From Pseudomonas segetis (GTDB lineage Bacteria > Pseudomonadota > Gammaproteobacteria > Pseudomonadales > Pseudomonadaceae): a DNA stretch of 64,000 nt. Numbering within the stretch: position 1 is the stretch's first letter; every line of letters starts with the position of its first letter. Shown in pieces: positions 46,070 through 55,678 of this stretch. The stretch is taken from contig NZ_FZOG01000002.1 in assembly GCF_900188155.1 (NCBI RefSeq), positions 573,845-637,844 of the forward strand, written 5' to 3'. The notes beneath the pieces are model-generated. The model did no database searches. It was given only the letters and a program-made list of their open reading frames with translations, and was not told where the DNA came from. A program made the position numbers and the translations under genes.

Positions 46070-47881
46070 ATGATCGCCCGCCTGCGCCCGCTTCTCCTCC
46101 TTTGCCTTGTCGGCTTGCTTGCCGCCTGTGCCAGCTCATCAAACTCTGTCGGTGAACTACCGCGCACACCTCAAGCCAGCATTGAGCAATTGCTCCAGCA
46201 GGCTGGAGATGCGCAGACCGAGGAAGCCAACTTATTGCGCCTGTCCGCTGCAGACCAGGCCTACAAACAAAAGGATATTGGCCGCTCCAGCAGCATTCTC
46301 GAACAAGTCCAGCTTGAAACACTCAAGCCTGCCCAACAGATATTCGCCAGCACCCTTGCTGCCGAGCTGGCATTGGCACGGAAAAACCCCAAGGCCGCCC
46401 TTCAAGCGCTTAGCCACCCAAGCTTCGAGCGCCTCGGCGAGCTACCGGTCGAGCAACAGATCCGCAGCCAGCTGACCCGCGCCAAGGCATTGGAGCAAGA
46501 CGGCCAACTGCTCGCCGCAGCCCGCGAACGCATCTACATTGCGCCCTTGCTCAGCGATGCGACGGCCGCGAGCAACCACGAAGCCATCTGGGCTCTGGTT
46601 TCACGCCTGCCCGCCAATCAGCTGCAAACCACCGGCGATGCCGACCTTACAGGCTGGCTGGCACTTGCCAGCGCATCAAAGAGCGCAGCAACCCTCGAAC
46701 AGCAGCAAGCTGCCATTGATAACTGGGTTGCAACGCACCCAGCCCACCCGGCAGCCGTGCAATTACCCAAGCCCCTGCAAGACCTGAAGCAACTGTCGAG
46801 CGAACCGATTGGCCAAATTGCCCTGCTCTTGCCGCAAGAAGGCAAGCTTTCCAGTGTTGGTCGCGCCCTGCGTGATGGGTTCATGGCGGCGTACTACCAA
46901 GCCCAGCAAGCGGGTGAAACCCTGCCCGACGTACAGATTTACGACAGCTCGCGCATCCGCTCCATGGACAGCTTCTACCAGCAAGCGCAGAGCGCCGGCA
47001 CACAACTGGTGATTGGCCCGCTGGAAAAAGAATTGGTAACCCAACTCAGCAGCCGCGAACAACTGCCCATCACTACCCTGGCCCTTAACTACAGCCAGAA
47101 CGAACAGGAAGCGCCTCCCCAACTGTTCCAGTTTGGCCTCGCCGCCGAAGATGAAGCACGCGAAGCAGCACGCCGCGCCTGGTCTGACGGCATGCGCCGC
47201 GCCATCGCGCTAGCGCCGAGCGGCGACTGGGGCAATCGCGTCCTCGCCGCATTCCGCCAGAGCTGGGAGGCCCAGGGCGGCGAACTGCTTGCAGCCCAGA
47301 GCATCGCCCAACCCGTTGAACTGGCCCAGCAAATCGGCAAGCTACTGCAACTGCGCCAAAGTGAAGCGCGCAGCAAAAGCATCGAGGAAAAACTTGGCAC
47401 CGAAGTCGCCGCACAGCCTTCGCGTCGCCAGGATGTCGATTTCATGTTCCTCGCCGCTACACCGCAGCAGGCACAACAAATAAAGCCAACGCTGGTGTTC
47501 CAGTACGCAGGCGATATGCCGGTCTACGCCACATCAACCCTCAATAGCGGCGTATACAACCAGGCCCAGTATCTGGACATGGAAGGCATTGAGTTCTCCG
47601 AAACCCCGTGGATGCTCAACACCGACGACCCAACTCGCCAACTCATAATCAACCAGTGGCCTCAAGCAGGCGGCAGCCTTGGTCGTCTCTACGCGATGGG
47701 CGCTGACGCCTTTATCCTGGCACCACGCCTGGATCAGCTGAAGGCACTGCCAAGCACGCGCATCGACGGACTTACCGGCAGCCTGAGCCTGGACGCCCAG
47801 CAACGAGTTGTACGCCAGCTGCCCTGGGCACAATTCACTGGCGGCCAGATCCAGCGCCTGCCAGACACCCCGCTTGATTGA
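46070..47881 (+). CDS. lpoA: Outer-membrane lipoprotein LpoA, activator of PBP1a
   Basis: 603 residues. The signal peptide ends in the lipobox LAAC, so the protein is lipidated at Cys. A helical TPR-like N-terminal domain (to about 250) precedes a periplasmic-binding-protein-like domain starting IGQIALLLPQEGKLSSVGRALRDGFMAAY (seen as IALLLPQEGKL). LpoA reaches through the periplasm from the outer membrane to stimulate PBP1a. A possible -10 box TACAAT lies near 46028, about 40 bases before the ATG. Its last eight bases overlap yraN. Confidence 0.95.
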   Translation: MIARLRPLLLLCLVGLLAACASSSNSVGELPRTPQASIEQLLQQAGDAQTEEANLLRLSAADQAYKQKDIGRSSSILEQVQLETLKPAQQIFASTLAAELALARKNPKAALQALSHPSFERLGELPVEQQIRSQLTRAKALEQDGQLLAAARERIYIAPLLSDATAASNHEAIWALVSRLPANQLQTTGDADLTGWLALASASKSAATLEQQQAAIDNWVATHPAHPAAVQLPKPLQDLKQLSSEPIGQIALLLPQEGKLSSVGRALRDGFMAAYYQAQQAGETLPDVQIYDSSRIRSMDSFYQQAQSAGTQLVIGPLEKELVTQLSSREQLPITTLALNYSQNEQEAPPQLFQFGLAAEDEAREAARRAWSDGMRRAIALAPSGDWGNRVLAAFRQSWEAQGGELLAAQSIAQPVELAQQIGKLLQLRQSEARSKSIEEKLGTEVAAQPSRRQDVDFMFLAATPQQAQQIKPTLVFQYAGDMPVYATSTLNSGVYNQAQYLDMEGIEFSETPWMLNTDDPTRQLIINQWPQAGGSLGRLYAMGADAFILAPRLDQLKALPSTRIDGLTGSLSLDAQQRVVRQLPWAQFTGGQIQRLPDTPLD

Positions 47882-48248
47882 TCGCACCAGCAGCCAGAGC
47901 AGCGGCAACGCTGCCGAGGCGATGGCCTGCCAACATCTCGAGCAACACCACCTGCGCCTCATCGCAAAAAACTGGAGGTGCAGGAGCGGCGAGCTTGATC
48001 TGGTCATGCTCGACATCGATACAGTAGTATTTGTTGAAGTTCGCTATCGCCACCACAACGCCTGGGGCGGCGCGACAGAAAGCGTTGATAGGCGCAAGCG
48101 CGGTAAACTCACGCAAGCGGCCATGACCTTTTTGCAACAAGAGTCACGCTGGAACCAACACCCCTGCCGCTTTGATGTCGTCGCCATAAACCCCGACAGC
48201 AAAGGCAAGTTGCAATTGAATTGGATTAAAAATGCGTTTGATACATGA
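47874..48248 (+). CDS. yraN: YraN family endonuclease-like protein (UPF0102)
   Basis: 124 residues from a TTG at 47874, the only initiation-type codon that keeps the conserved SGNAAEAMACQHLEQ start; it overlaps the end of lpoA. A later ATG (47922) would cut into the conserved region. The fold resembles Holliday-junction-resolvase nucleases: E in NAAE, then RSGELDLVMLDIDTVVFVEVRYR with the E-x-D-x-x-x and VEV(R/K) pattern. In this copy VEVRYR has R where many have K. The function is not established. It is likely translated by coupling to lpoA. Confidence 0.88.
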   Translation: MIDRTSSQSSGNAAEAMACQHLEQHHLRLIAKNWRCRSGELDLVMLDIDTVVFVEVRYRHHNAWGGATESVDRRKRGKLTQAAMTFLQQESRWNQHPCRFDVVAINPDSKGKLQLNWIKNAFDT

Positions 48249-48296
48249 ACGACCTCGCCATTCATTGTCACAACAAGGCAGCTCCAACTCGCTTAA

Positions 48297-49456
<1,160 letters not shown>

Positions 49457-49470
49457 CAGCTTGCAGGCAC

Positions 49471-49500
49471 AAAAAAGGCGATCCTCGGATCGCCTTTTTT
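49471..49500. terminator. Bidirectional intrinsic terminator between dolP and sspB
   Basis: A 14-bp stem (AAAAAAGGCGATCC / GGATCGCCTTTTTT) with a 2-base gap that widens to a 4-base loop. The T-runs on both strands suit the two converging genes. Confidence 0.93.
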
Positions 49501-49516
49501 GTCGATTGCCTTGTAG

Positions 49517-49930
49517 CTACTTCACGACCTTCAAGCTTGGCCGACCACTTGGACGTGGCGGATCGGTCTCGGGCGGGCCCTGATCATCAGGAGCTTGCAC
49601 TGCATCTTCATCAACAGCAGGCGGCTCCAGGTCAAAGACCATGCCCTGGCCGTTTTCACGGGCGTAAACCGCAAGTATCGAGGGCCCCGGCACGTACAGC
49701 GTATGCGCCACACCACCAAAGCGCCCCTCGAAACTCACCGCCTCGTTATCCATATGCAAGTGACGCACAGCACTGGGTGACACATTGAGCACTATCTGCC
49801 CGTCGTTGGCGAAGCCGGCAGGCACTTGCACACCCGGATACTCGGCGTTGACCAACAAGTGTGGCGTGCAATCGTTATCAACAATCCACTCATACAGAGC
49901 ACGAACCAGGTAGGGACGACTCGAGTTCAT
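49517..49930 (-). CDS. sspB: ClpXP protease specificity-enhancing factor SspB
   Basis: 137 residues. The N-terminal domain starts SSRPYLVRALYEWIVDNDCTPHLLV, the segment that forms the SspB dimer and the SsrA-tag groove. NVSPSAVRHLHMDN and FSARFGG-type strand (VSFEGRFGGVAH) follow. A long acidic and proline-rich linker ends in GRPSLKVVK, the ClpX-docking tail. SspB delivers SsrA-tagged and RseA-like substrates to ClpXP. It lies 17 bases after sspA. Confidence 0.95.
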   Translation of the reverse strand: MNSSRPYLVRALYEWIVDNDCTPHLLVNAEYPGVQVPAGFANDGQIVLNVSPSAVRHLHMDNEAVSFEGRFGGVAHTLYVPGPSILAVYARENGQGMVFDLEPPAVDEDAVQAPDDQGPPETDPPRPSGRPSLKVVK

Positions 49931-49947
49931 AGGTCTCTCCTCGCGCG

Positions 49948-50565
49948 TTAACGCATATCACGTTCAACCGTGGACAGGCTGGCCTGGAAGGCCTCACGGG
50001 CGAACTGCCGCTCCATGTAGTCGAGCAGCGGTTTAGCGGGTTTTGGCAACTCGATACCCAAGACTGGCAAACGCCAGAGAATTGGCAACAAGCAGCAGTC
50101 TACCAAGCTCAGCTCCTCACTGAGGAAGTAGGGCATGTCGACAAATAGTGGAGATACGCCAGTCAGGCTCTCACGCAGTTCCTTGCGCGCCTGCACGCGA
50201 GCGGGCTCTTTACTGCGCGGATCGAGAATCAGGTCGACCAAGGCACACCAGTCACGCTGGATACGGTGAATCAACAAACGACTGTTTGCACGAGCCACCG
50301 GATAAACCGGCAAGAGCGGTGGGTGTGGATAACGCTCATCCAAGTATTCCATCACCACAGTCGACTCATACAACGCCAAGTCACGATCAACCAGCGTCGG
50401 CAAGCTGGCATAAGGATTTACCTCAAGCAGCTTTGGCGGGTAACGACCCGGCTCGACAGTGATGATCTCGGCGCTGACACCCTTCTCGGCGAGCACAATA
50501 CGTACGCGGTGGGAATAGTGGTCGGCGGGGTCGGAGTAACAGGCCAACCGATTGGTCACGCCCAT
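49948..50565 (-). CDS. sspA: Stringent starvation protein A (SspA)
   Basis: 205 residues with a glutathione-transferase fold. Near the start [25 protein letters not shown] lacks the catalytic Ser/Tyr use of true GSTs. The SspA surface motif PHP (RYPHPPLLP) is present. SspA binds RNA polymerase and alters promoter use during starvation and acid stress. It forms an operon with sspB and lies downstream of the petABC terminator, so a separate promoter is expected. Full length. Confidence 0.94.
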   Translation of the reverse strand: MGVTNRLACYSDPADHYSHRVRIVLAEKGVSAEIITVEPGRYPPKLLEVNPYASLPTLVDRDLALYESTVVMEYLDERYPHPPLLPVYPVARANSRLLIHRIQRDWCALVDLILDPRSKEPARVQARKELRESLTGVSPLFVDMPYFLSEELSLVDCCLLPILWRLPVLGIELPKPAKPLLDYMERQFAREAFQASLSTVERDMR

Positions 50566-50601
50566 GGCGGTCCTCCTCGCTTATAAAGTTATATGAAGCA
50601 G

Positions 50602-50633
50602 AAAAACCTGCGCGCCCAGTAGGGCGCGCAGGT
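50602..50633 (-). terminator. Intrinsic terminator of petABC
   Basis: On the minus strand a 12-bp perfect GC-rich stem (ACCTGCGCGCCC / GGGCGCGCAGGT, loop TACT) is followed by five T. Confidence 0.92.
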
Positions 50634-50653
50634 CAACAACAGAGAATTACAGA

Positions 50654-51433
50654 TTAATGCACGTCCTTCCAGTATTCACGCTTCAACAAGTAGGCAAATA
50701 CAAAGAAGAAGGCAAGGTACAGCAGAACGTAGGTACCAATACGCTGGCTTTCCAGTTTCACCGGGTTAGCCGAGTAAGCGAGGAAGGTCACCAGATTCTT
50801 GATCTTCTCATCAAACTCTTCTTCCGACAGCGAGCCTGTCTTAGGCTCGACAACCAATTGGTCGCAGGCCTTGTGGGTAATAGGTGTACCCGTCAGCGGA
50901 TCGTATTGCTTCTTGCCATCCTCAACCACCTGGACCTGCTTGCAGCCCATGTATTGACGACCCTGCAACCCAACCAGAACGTTAGGCATGCCCACGTTAT
51001 GGAAAACAGTGTTGTTCGCACCCAGTGGGCGGGATGGATCTTCGTAGAAGCTACGCAAGTAGCTGTACAGCCAGTCATTACCGCGCACACGCGCAACCAG
51101 AGTCAGGTCCGGCGGCGCAGCACCGAACCAGCCCTTGGCGTCTTCAGAGCGCATGCTGCTCTGCATGTGATCACCGATCTTACCGCCAGTGAAAACGAGG
51201 TTTTCGAGCATGACTTCGTGCGGAACACCAAGGTCATCGGCAACACGCTCATAACGCTGGAACTTGGCGCCATGGCAACCCATGCAATAGTTGGCAAAGG
51301 TGCGTGCACCATCTTGCATAGCAGCTTTGTCCGTCAGGTCGATATCGACCTTGTCCAAGTGAACACCCGCAGTATTCGCGAATGCGAATACCGGCAGACA
51401 CGCCACGATCATTGCAGCAAATAGTTTTTTCAT
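50654..51433 (-). CDS. petC: Ubiquinol-cytochrome c reductase, cytochrome c1 subunit
   Basis: 259 residues from MKKLFAAMIVACLPVFAFA, a signal peptide. The heme c attachment motif CMGCH lies near residue 50. A C-terminal membrane anchor (GTYVLLYLAFFFVFAYLL) ends with KREYWKDVH. Cytochrome c1 passes electrons from the Rieske protein to soluble cytochromes in the periplasm. The ATG shares one base with the petB stop. Unlike alpha-proteobacterial and some other versions, the subunit is separate from cytochrome b. Confidence 0.97.
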   Translation of the reverse strand: MKKLFAAMIVACLPVFAFANTAGVHLDKVDIDLTDKAAMQDGARTFANYCMGCHGAKFQRYERVADDLGVPHEVMLENLVFTGGKIGDHMQSSMRSEDAKGWFGAAPPDLTLVARVRGNDWLYSYLRSFYEDPSRPLGANNTVFHNVGMPNVLVGLQGRQYMGCKQVQVVEDGKKQYDPLTGTPITHKACDQLVVEPKTGSLSEEEFDEKIKNLVTFLAYSANPVKLESQRIGTYVLLYLAFFFVFAYLLKREYWKDVH

Positions 51434-52644
51434 CAGCCAGTCACCCTTTCCGGAACCGGTTTGGTTTTTTCCATCCTGGTATAGAACGGCATCAGGATGA
51501 AGTACGCGAAATACAGGAAAGTACAGATCTGCGAGATCAACGTACGCGTTGGGGTCGGCGCCAACACACCCAGAATGCCGAGGATGACGAAGGAGATGCA
51601 GAATACCAGCAACCAGATTTTGCTCAGCCAGCCTTTGTAACGCATCGATTTGACCGGGCTGCGATCCAACCAAGGCAACACAAACAACACGGCAATAGCT
51701 GCACCCATGGCAATTACGCCCAGGAGCTTATCGGGAACCGCACGGAGAATTGCGTAGAACGGCGTGAAGTACCAGACCGGGGCAATGTGCTCTGGGGTCT
51801 TGAACGCGTTTGCAACTTCGAAGTTAGGCTTCTCGAGGAAGTAACCACCCATCTCAGGGAAGAAGAAGATGATCGCGCAGAAGACAAACAGGAACACCAC
51901 CACACCCACGATATCTTTTACGGTGTAGTACGGATGGAACGGGATGCCATCGAGCGGAACGCCGTTTTCATCTTTCTTTTTCTTGATGTCAACGCCATCC
52001 GGGTTGTTCGAGCCCACTTCGTGCAGCGCCAGGATATGCAGCACAACCAGGCCGAGAATGACAATCGGCAGGGCCACGACATGCAAGGCGAAGAAACGGT
52101 TCAGGGTAATCCCGGAAATCAGGTAGTCACCACGAATCCACTGAGTCAGGTCATCGCCGATAACCGGGATGGCACCGAACAGCGAGATAATAACCTGGGC
52201 ACCCCAGTAGGACATCTGGCCCCAAGGCAGCAGGTAGCCCATGAAAGCTTCAGCCATCAGCGCCAGGTAAATCAGCATGCCGAAGACCCAGACCAGCTCA
52301 CGAGGCTTCTGGTACGAGCCGTACAGCAGGCCGCGGAACATGTGCATATAGACTACAACGAAGAATGCCGAAGCACCGGTTGAATGCATCAGACGGATGA
52401 TCCAACCATAGTCGACATCACGCATGATGTATTCGACCGAAGCAAACGCCTCTTCAGCCGACGGCGTGTAGCTCATGGTCAGCCAGACACCCGTCAGGAT
52501 CTGGTTTACCAGAACCAACAGGGCAAGCGAGCCAAAGAAATAAAAGAAATTGAAGTTCTTGGGTGCGTAGTACTTGCTGAGGTGGTCTTCCCACATTTTT
52601 GTGGCGGGAAAACGGGCATCAACCCATTCCATGAATTTGCTCAT
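51433..52644 (-). CDS. petB: Ubiquinol-cytochrome c reductase, cytochrome b subunit
   Basis: 403 residues with eight to nine membrane helices. Heme b histidines lie in RLMHSTGASAFFVVVYMHMFRG and FFALHVVALPIVILGLVVLH. The quinol site motif appears as HIAPVWYFTPFYAILR (the PEWY equivalent is PVWY). It carries the Qo and Qi quinone sites of complex III. The ATG at 52644 overlaps the petA stop (TGATG). Identity is certain; the PVWY form in place of PEWY is noted as a variant seen in part of the proteobacteria. Confidence 0.97.
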   Translation of the reverse strand: MSKFMEWVDARFPATKMWEDHLSKYYAPKNFNFFYFFGSLALLVLVNQILTGVWLTMSYTPSAEEAFASVEYIMRDVDYGWIIRLMHSTGASAFFVVVYMHMFRGLLYGSYQKPRELVWVFGMLIYLALMAEAFMGYLLPWGQMSYWGAQVIISLFGAIPVIGDDLTQWIRGDYLISGITLNRFFALHVVALPIVILGLVVLHILALHEVGSNNPDGVDIKKKKDENGVPLDGIPFHPYYTVKDIVGVVVFLFVFCAIIFFFPEMGGYFLEKPNFEVANAFKTPEHIAPVWYFTPFYAILRAVPDKLLGVIAMGAAIAVLFVLPWLDRSPVKSMRYKGWLSKIWLLVFCISFVILGILGVLAPTPTRTLISQICTFLYFAYFILMPFYTRMEKTKPVPERVTG

Positions 52645-53237
52645 CAAGCTTTCTCCTGATCCACGCCAACGGTGACAATGTCATCCGAGTCATATGAATA
52701 TGGCGGCACTGGCAGATTCAACGGAGCAGGCTGCGCTTTGAATACGCGGCCAGCCAAGTCGTAGTGCGAACCATGGCAAGGACAGAAATAACCGCCCAGC
52801 CAATCTGGCCCCAAATCTGCCGGAGCAACTTCTGGACGGAAAGTCGGCGAGCAACCCAAGTGCGTGCAAATACCTACGAGAATAAGTATTTCCGGCTTGA
52901 TCGAACGCGTTACCGGGTCCACATATTCAGGTTGTACCGAGGCCTTGGACTCAGGGTCCGCTACACGGTCATTGAGTTTGGTCAGGTTACTGAGAATTTC
53001 CTCAGTGCGGCGCACGATAAATACCGGCTGCCCCCGCCATTCAGCAACCATCTGCTGCCCCGGCTCGACCTTGCTAACGTTCACCTTCACAGGTGCACCG
53101 GCAGCCTTGGCCTTAGCGCTTGGGAACCATGACCCCACGAACGGGACCGCGGCACCCACCGCTCCTGCAGCACCCACCACAGAGGTGGCCGCTACGAGGA
53201 AGCGACGCCGGCCTGCATTCACGCCGTCATTGCTCAT
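52644..53237 (-). CDS. petA: Ubiquinol-cytochrome c reductase, Rieske iron-sulfur subunit
   Basis: 197 residues. A twin-arginine-type N-terminus (GRRRFLVAATSVVGA) leads into the single membrane helix. The Rieske cluster is bound by CTHLGC and CPCHGSHYD. The protein shuttles electrons from quinol to cytochrome c1. It is the first gene of petABC. Upstream, 53238-53437 holds a possible promoter (minus-strand TTGCGC, 18 bases, TATAGG), which is weakly supported. Confidence 0.97.
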   Translation of the reverse strand: MSNDGVNAGRRRFLVAATSVVGAAGAVGAAVPFVGSWFPSAKAKAAGAPVKVNVSKVEPGQQMVAEWRGQPVFIVRRTEEILSNLTKLNDRVADPESKASVQPEYVDPVTRSIKPEILILVGICTHLGCSPTFRPEVAPADLGPDWLGGYFCPCHGSHYDLAGRVFKAQPAPLNLPVPPYSYDSDDIVTVGVDQEKA

Positions 53238-53437
53238 TCAGTCGTCTCCCATCAGCTTTGTGGCCTGTTATTCAGACCTATACTAAGTAAAATTCTGGTC
53301 GCGCAAAAAATTCGCCAAATGGTAAAGAAAAGCCCCTTTTGTGACAAGGTTAATTACCCCAGCAAAAGCTCTAAATACCTTAGCACGCGCGCAATTCAAG
53401 TATGCGTCACGATGTCGCAGACTAGTTTAGCACCCAT

Positions 53438-53475
53438 AAAAAACGCCCAGCTCCGAAAGGAAACTGGGCGCTTTT
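53438..53475 (-). terminator. Intrinsic terminator of rplM-rpsI
   Basis: On the minus strand the stem CGCCCAG / CTGGGCG encloses a 13-base loop and is followed by six T. It lies 16 bases after rpsI. Confidence 0.88.
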
Positions 53476-53491
53476 GAACGCAGGTAGCGAA

Positions 53492-53884
53492 TTAACGCTT
53501 CGAGTACTGCGGACGCTTACGCGCTTTACGCAGACCAACCTTCTTACGTTCAACTTCACGAGCATCACGAGTCACGTAGCCTGCTTTGCGCAGAGCCGGA
53601 CGCAGAGTTTCGTCATAATCCATCAACGCACGAGTGATACCGTGGCGGATTGCGCCAGCCTGACCACTTACACCACCGCCAACAACGGTAACGAAGATAT
53701 CAAACTTTTCGGTCATCTCGGTCAGTTCCAGCGGCTGACGAACTACCATGCGGGCAGTTTCGCGACCGAAGAACACGTCCAGAGTGCGGTTATTGATAGA
53801 GATACTGCCATTGCCCGGACGCAGGAAAACGCGTGCGGTTGCAGTTTTGCGACGGCCAGTGCCGTAGTTTTGAGTCGCCGACAT
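53492..53884 (-). CDS. rpsI: 30S ribosomal protein S9
   Basis: 130 residues, the normal length. The start [21 protein letters not shown] and the basic end [13 protein letters not shown], whose tail reaches the P-site tRNA, are typical. It follows rplM with a 14-base gap and shares its message. Confidence 0.99.
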   Translation of the reverse strand: MSATQNYGTGRRKTATARVFLRPGNGSISINNRTLDVFFGRETARMVVRQPLELTEMTEKFDIFVTVVGGGVSGQAGAIRHGITRALMDYDETLRPALRKAGYVTRDAREVERKKVGLRKARKRPQYSKR

Positions 53885-53898
53885 AATGAACTATTCCG

Positions 53899-54327
53899 TT
53901 AAATCTTCAGTTCTTGGGGCTGCTGAGCAGTATGAGGGTGAGCAGCGCCCGCATAGACTTTCAGCTTACGGTACATGTCGCGACCCAGCGGATTCTTCGG
54001 CAACATGCCTTTAACCGCGGTCTCGATCACGCGCTCTGGCGCCTTGGCGATCAGTTTTTCGAAATTGATCGACTTGATGCCACCCGGGAAACCGGAGTGA
54101 GAGTAATACATTTTATCGGTAGTCTTGGCACCGGTAACACGTACCTGCTCAGCATTGATTACGACGATGTAGTCGCCAGTATCAACGTGCGGAGTGTATT
54201 CAGGCTTATGCTTGCCACGCAGACGGGTAGCGATTTCGGTAGCCAGACGACCCAGGGTCTGACCAGCAGCGTCGACGACAAACCAGTCGCGCTTTACTGT
54301 TTCTGGTTTAGCAGTAAAAGTTTTCAT
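53899..54327 (-). CDS. rplM: 50S ribosomal protein L13
   Basis: 142 residues, the normal length, beginning [20 protein letters not shown], with the [22 protein letters not shown] region and a basic end. L13 is an early assembly protein of the large subunit. In E. coli it represses its own operon through the leader; a hairpin directly before the start here (54339-54354) could do the same. Confidence 0.99.
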   Translation of the reverse strand: MKTFTAKPETVKRDWFVVDAAGQTLGRLATEIATRLRGKHKPEYTPHVDTGDYIVVINAEQVRVTGAKTTDKMYYSHSGFPGGIKSINFEKLIAKAPERVIETAVKGMLPKNPLGRDMYRKLKVYAGAAHPHTAQQPQELKI

Positions 54328-54338
54328 TCTTTATAGCC

Positions 54339-54354
54339 TCAGGGGCCGCCCTGA
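54339..54354 (-). promoter_or_regulatory. Hairpin in the rplM leader
   Basis: On the minus strand TCAGGG / CCCTGA with a 4-base loop ends 11 bases before the ATG and partly covers the TGAGGC that would serve as ribosome site. It could allow L13 to control its own translation. Confidence 0.5.
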
Positions 54355-54369
54355 TAAATAAGACGGCGG

Positions 54370-54398
54370 ATCTTACTGAATAGTGCGTACTTTGACAA
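54370..54398 (-). promoter_or_regulatory. Likely rplM-rpsI promoter
   Basis: On the minus strand TTGTCA (54393-54398) and TAAGAT (54370-54375) are 17 bases apart. The resulting leader would be about 35-40 bases long. The rest of 54399-54576 shows no other element I can name. Confidence 0.6.
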
Positions 54399-54576
54399 GG
54401 TCAAAGGCAGCCGGAGACAGACGCTATCGGGGGCTCGGGTCAGCGCGTCCGTTACACGGCAAGATTTCTTCGGCAGACGGCGCATCACTTCCACTGCAGA
54501 AAGAGCTGCGCAATTATGCAGATTGCGAAAAAATTAGCAACCTGATTGTATAACTCTTTTTCCAGAGGACGAAGTA

Positions 54577-55614
54577 ATGGATTTTCGCAAACTAGGTAAA
54601 ACCGATATCTCAGTTAGCGCCATATGCCTGGGAACCATGACATGGGGCGAACAGAACACTCGCGAGGAAGGTTTCGCCCAGATTGAGCGAGCCAAGGCTT
54701 ACGGCATCAACTTTATCGACACCGCGGAAATGTACCCCGTGCCGCCGCGCGCAGAAACCTACACCAAGACCGAGCAGATCATTGGTGAATACTTCGCCAG
54801 GAGCGGTGACCGCGCCGACTGGGTGCTGGCAAGCAAGATCGCCGGCCCAGGCAACGGCATCGACTACATTCGCGACGGCAGGCTCAAACACAACCGAGCA
54901 CATATCACTGCCGCACTCGACGCCAGCCTCAAGCGCCTGAAGACCGACTGGATCGACCTCTATCAACTGCACTGGCCCGAACGCCCGACCAACTTCTTCG
55001 GCCAGCTTGACTACAAGCATCAAGACAGCGACTTCACTCCAATCGAGGAGGTGCTTGAAGCGCTCGACGAACAGGTCAAGGCCGGCAAGATTCGCCACAT
55101 TGGCCTATCCAACGAAACGCCATGGGGCACCATGAAGTTTCTCGAACTGGCGCAAAGCCGGGGCTGGCCGCGCAGCGTGTCGATCCAAAACCCCTACAAC
55201 CTGCTCAACCGCAGCTTTGAAGTAGGCTTGGCCGAAATTGCAATTCGCGAACAATGCGGCCTGCTGGCCTACTCGCCACTGGCCTTTGGCATGCTTTCAG
55301 GCAAATACGCCAACGGCGCACGCCCTGAAGGGGCACGCCTGAGCCTGTTCAGTCGCTTCGCGCGCTACAGCAACCCTGAATCGGAGTCGGCTTGCGCACG
55401 CTACGTCGCCCTGGCCCAGGAGCACGGCCTGGACCCCGCGCAAATGGCCCTGGCATTTGTAACCTCCCGACCATTCGTCACCAGCAACATCATAGGCGCG
55501 ACTACGCTTGAGCAACTTGAAAGTAACCTCAAAAGCAGCGAACTGAAGCTAACAAGCGAAGTACTCGTAGCAATTGACGCTATCCACAAGACACAGCCCA
55601 ACCCAGCTCCCTAA
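54577..55614 (+). CDS. NADP(H)-dependent aldo-keto reductase (Tas-like)
   Basis: 345 residues, TIM barrel. The catalytic tetrad is recognisable: Asp in NFIDTAEMY with the Tyr, Lys in LASKIAG and His in YQLHWPER. The C-terminal region has NIIGATTLEQLESNL. The length and the insert around PVPPRAETYTKTEQIIG match E. coli Tas rather than short AKRs. It likely reduces an unknown carbonyl with NADPH. GAGGACGAAG lies just before the ATG. It is a single gene with a terminator of its own. Confidence 0.9.
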   Translation: MDFRKLGKTDISVSAICLGTMTWGEQNTREEGFAQIERAKAYGINFIDTAEMYPVPPRAETYTKTEQIIGEYFARSGDRADWVLASKIAGPGNGIDYIRDGRLKHNRAHITAALDASLKRLKTDWIDLYQLHWPERPTNFFGQLDYKHQDSDFTPIEEVLEALDEQVKAGKIRHIGLSNETPWGTMKFLELAQSRGWPRSVSIQNPYNLLNRSFEVGLAEIAIREQCGLLAYSPLAFGMLSGKYANGARPEGARLSLFSRFARYSNPESESACARYVALAQEHGLDPAQMALAFVTSRPFVTSNIIGATTLEQLESNLKSSELKLTSEVLVAIDAIHKTQPNPAP

Positions 55615-55629
55615 GCACCAGCCGTCTAC

Positions 55630-55659
55630 AAAAAATCCCGGCACGAGCCGGGATTTTTT
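55630..55659. terminator. Bidirectional intrinsic terminator
   Basis: A 13-bp perfect stem (AAAAAATCCCGGC / GCCGGGATTTTTT) with an ACGA loop lies between the convergent aldo-keto reductase and acyl-CoA dehydrogenase genes. Confidence 0.93.
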
Positions 55660-55678
55660 GTGTATTGGCGCACCCTGC

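Noticed and set aside
51434..51673. N-terminal extension of cytochrome c1
   Set aside because: The added 80 codons overlap petB out of frame. The signal peptide starts at 51433.
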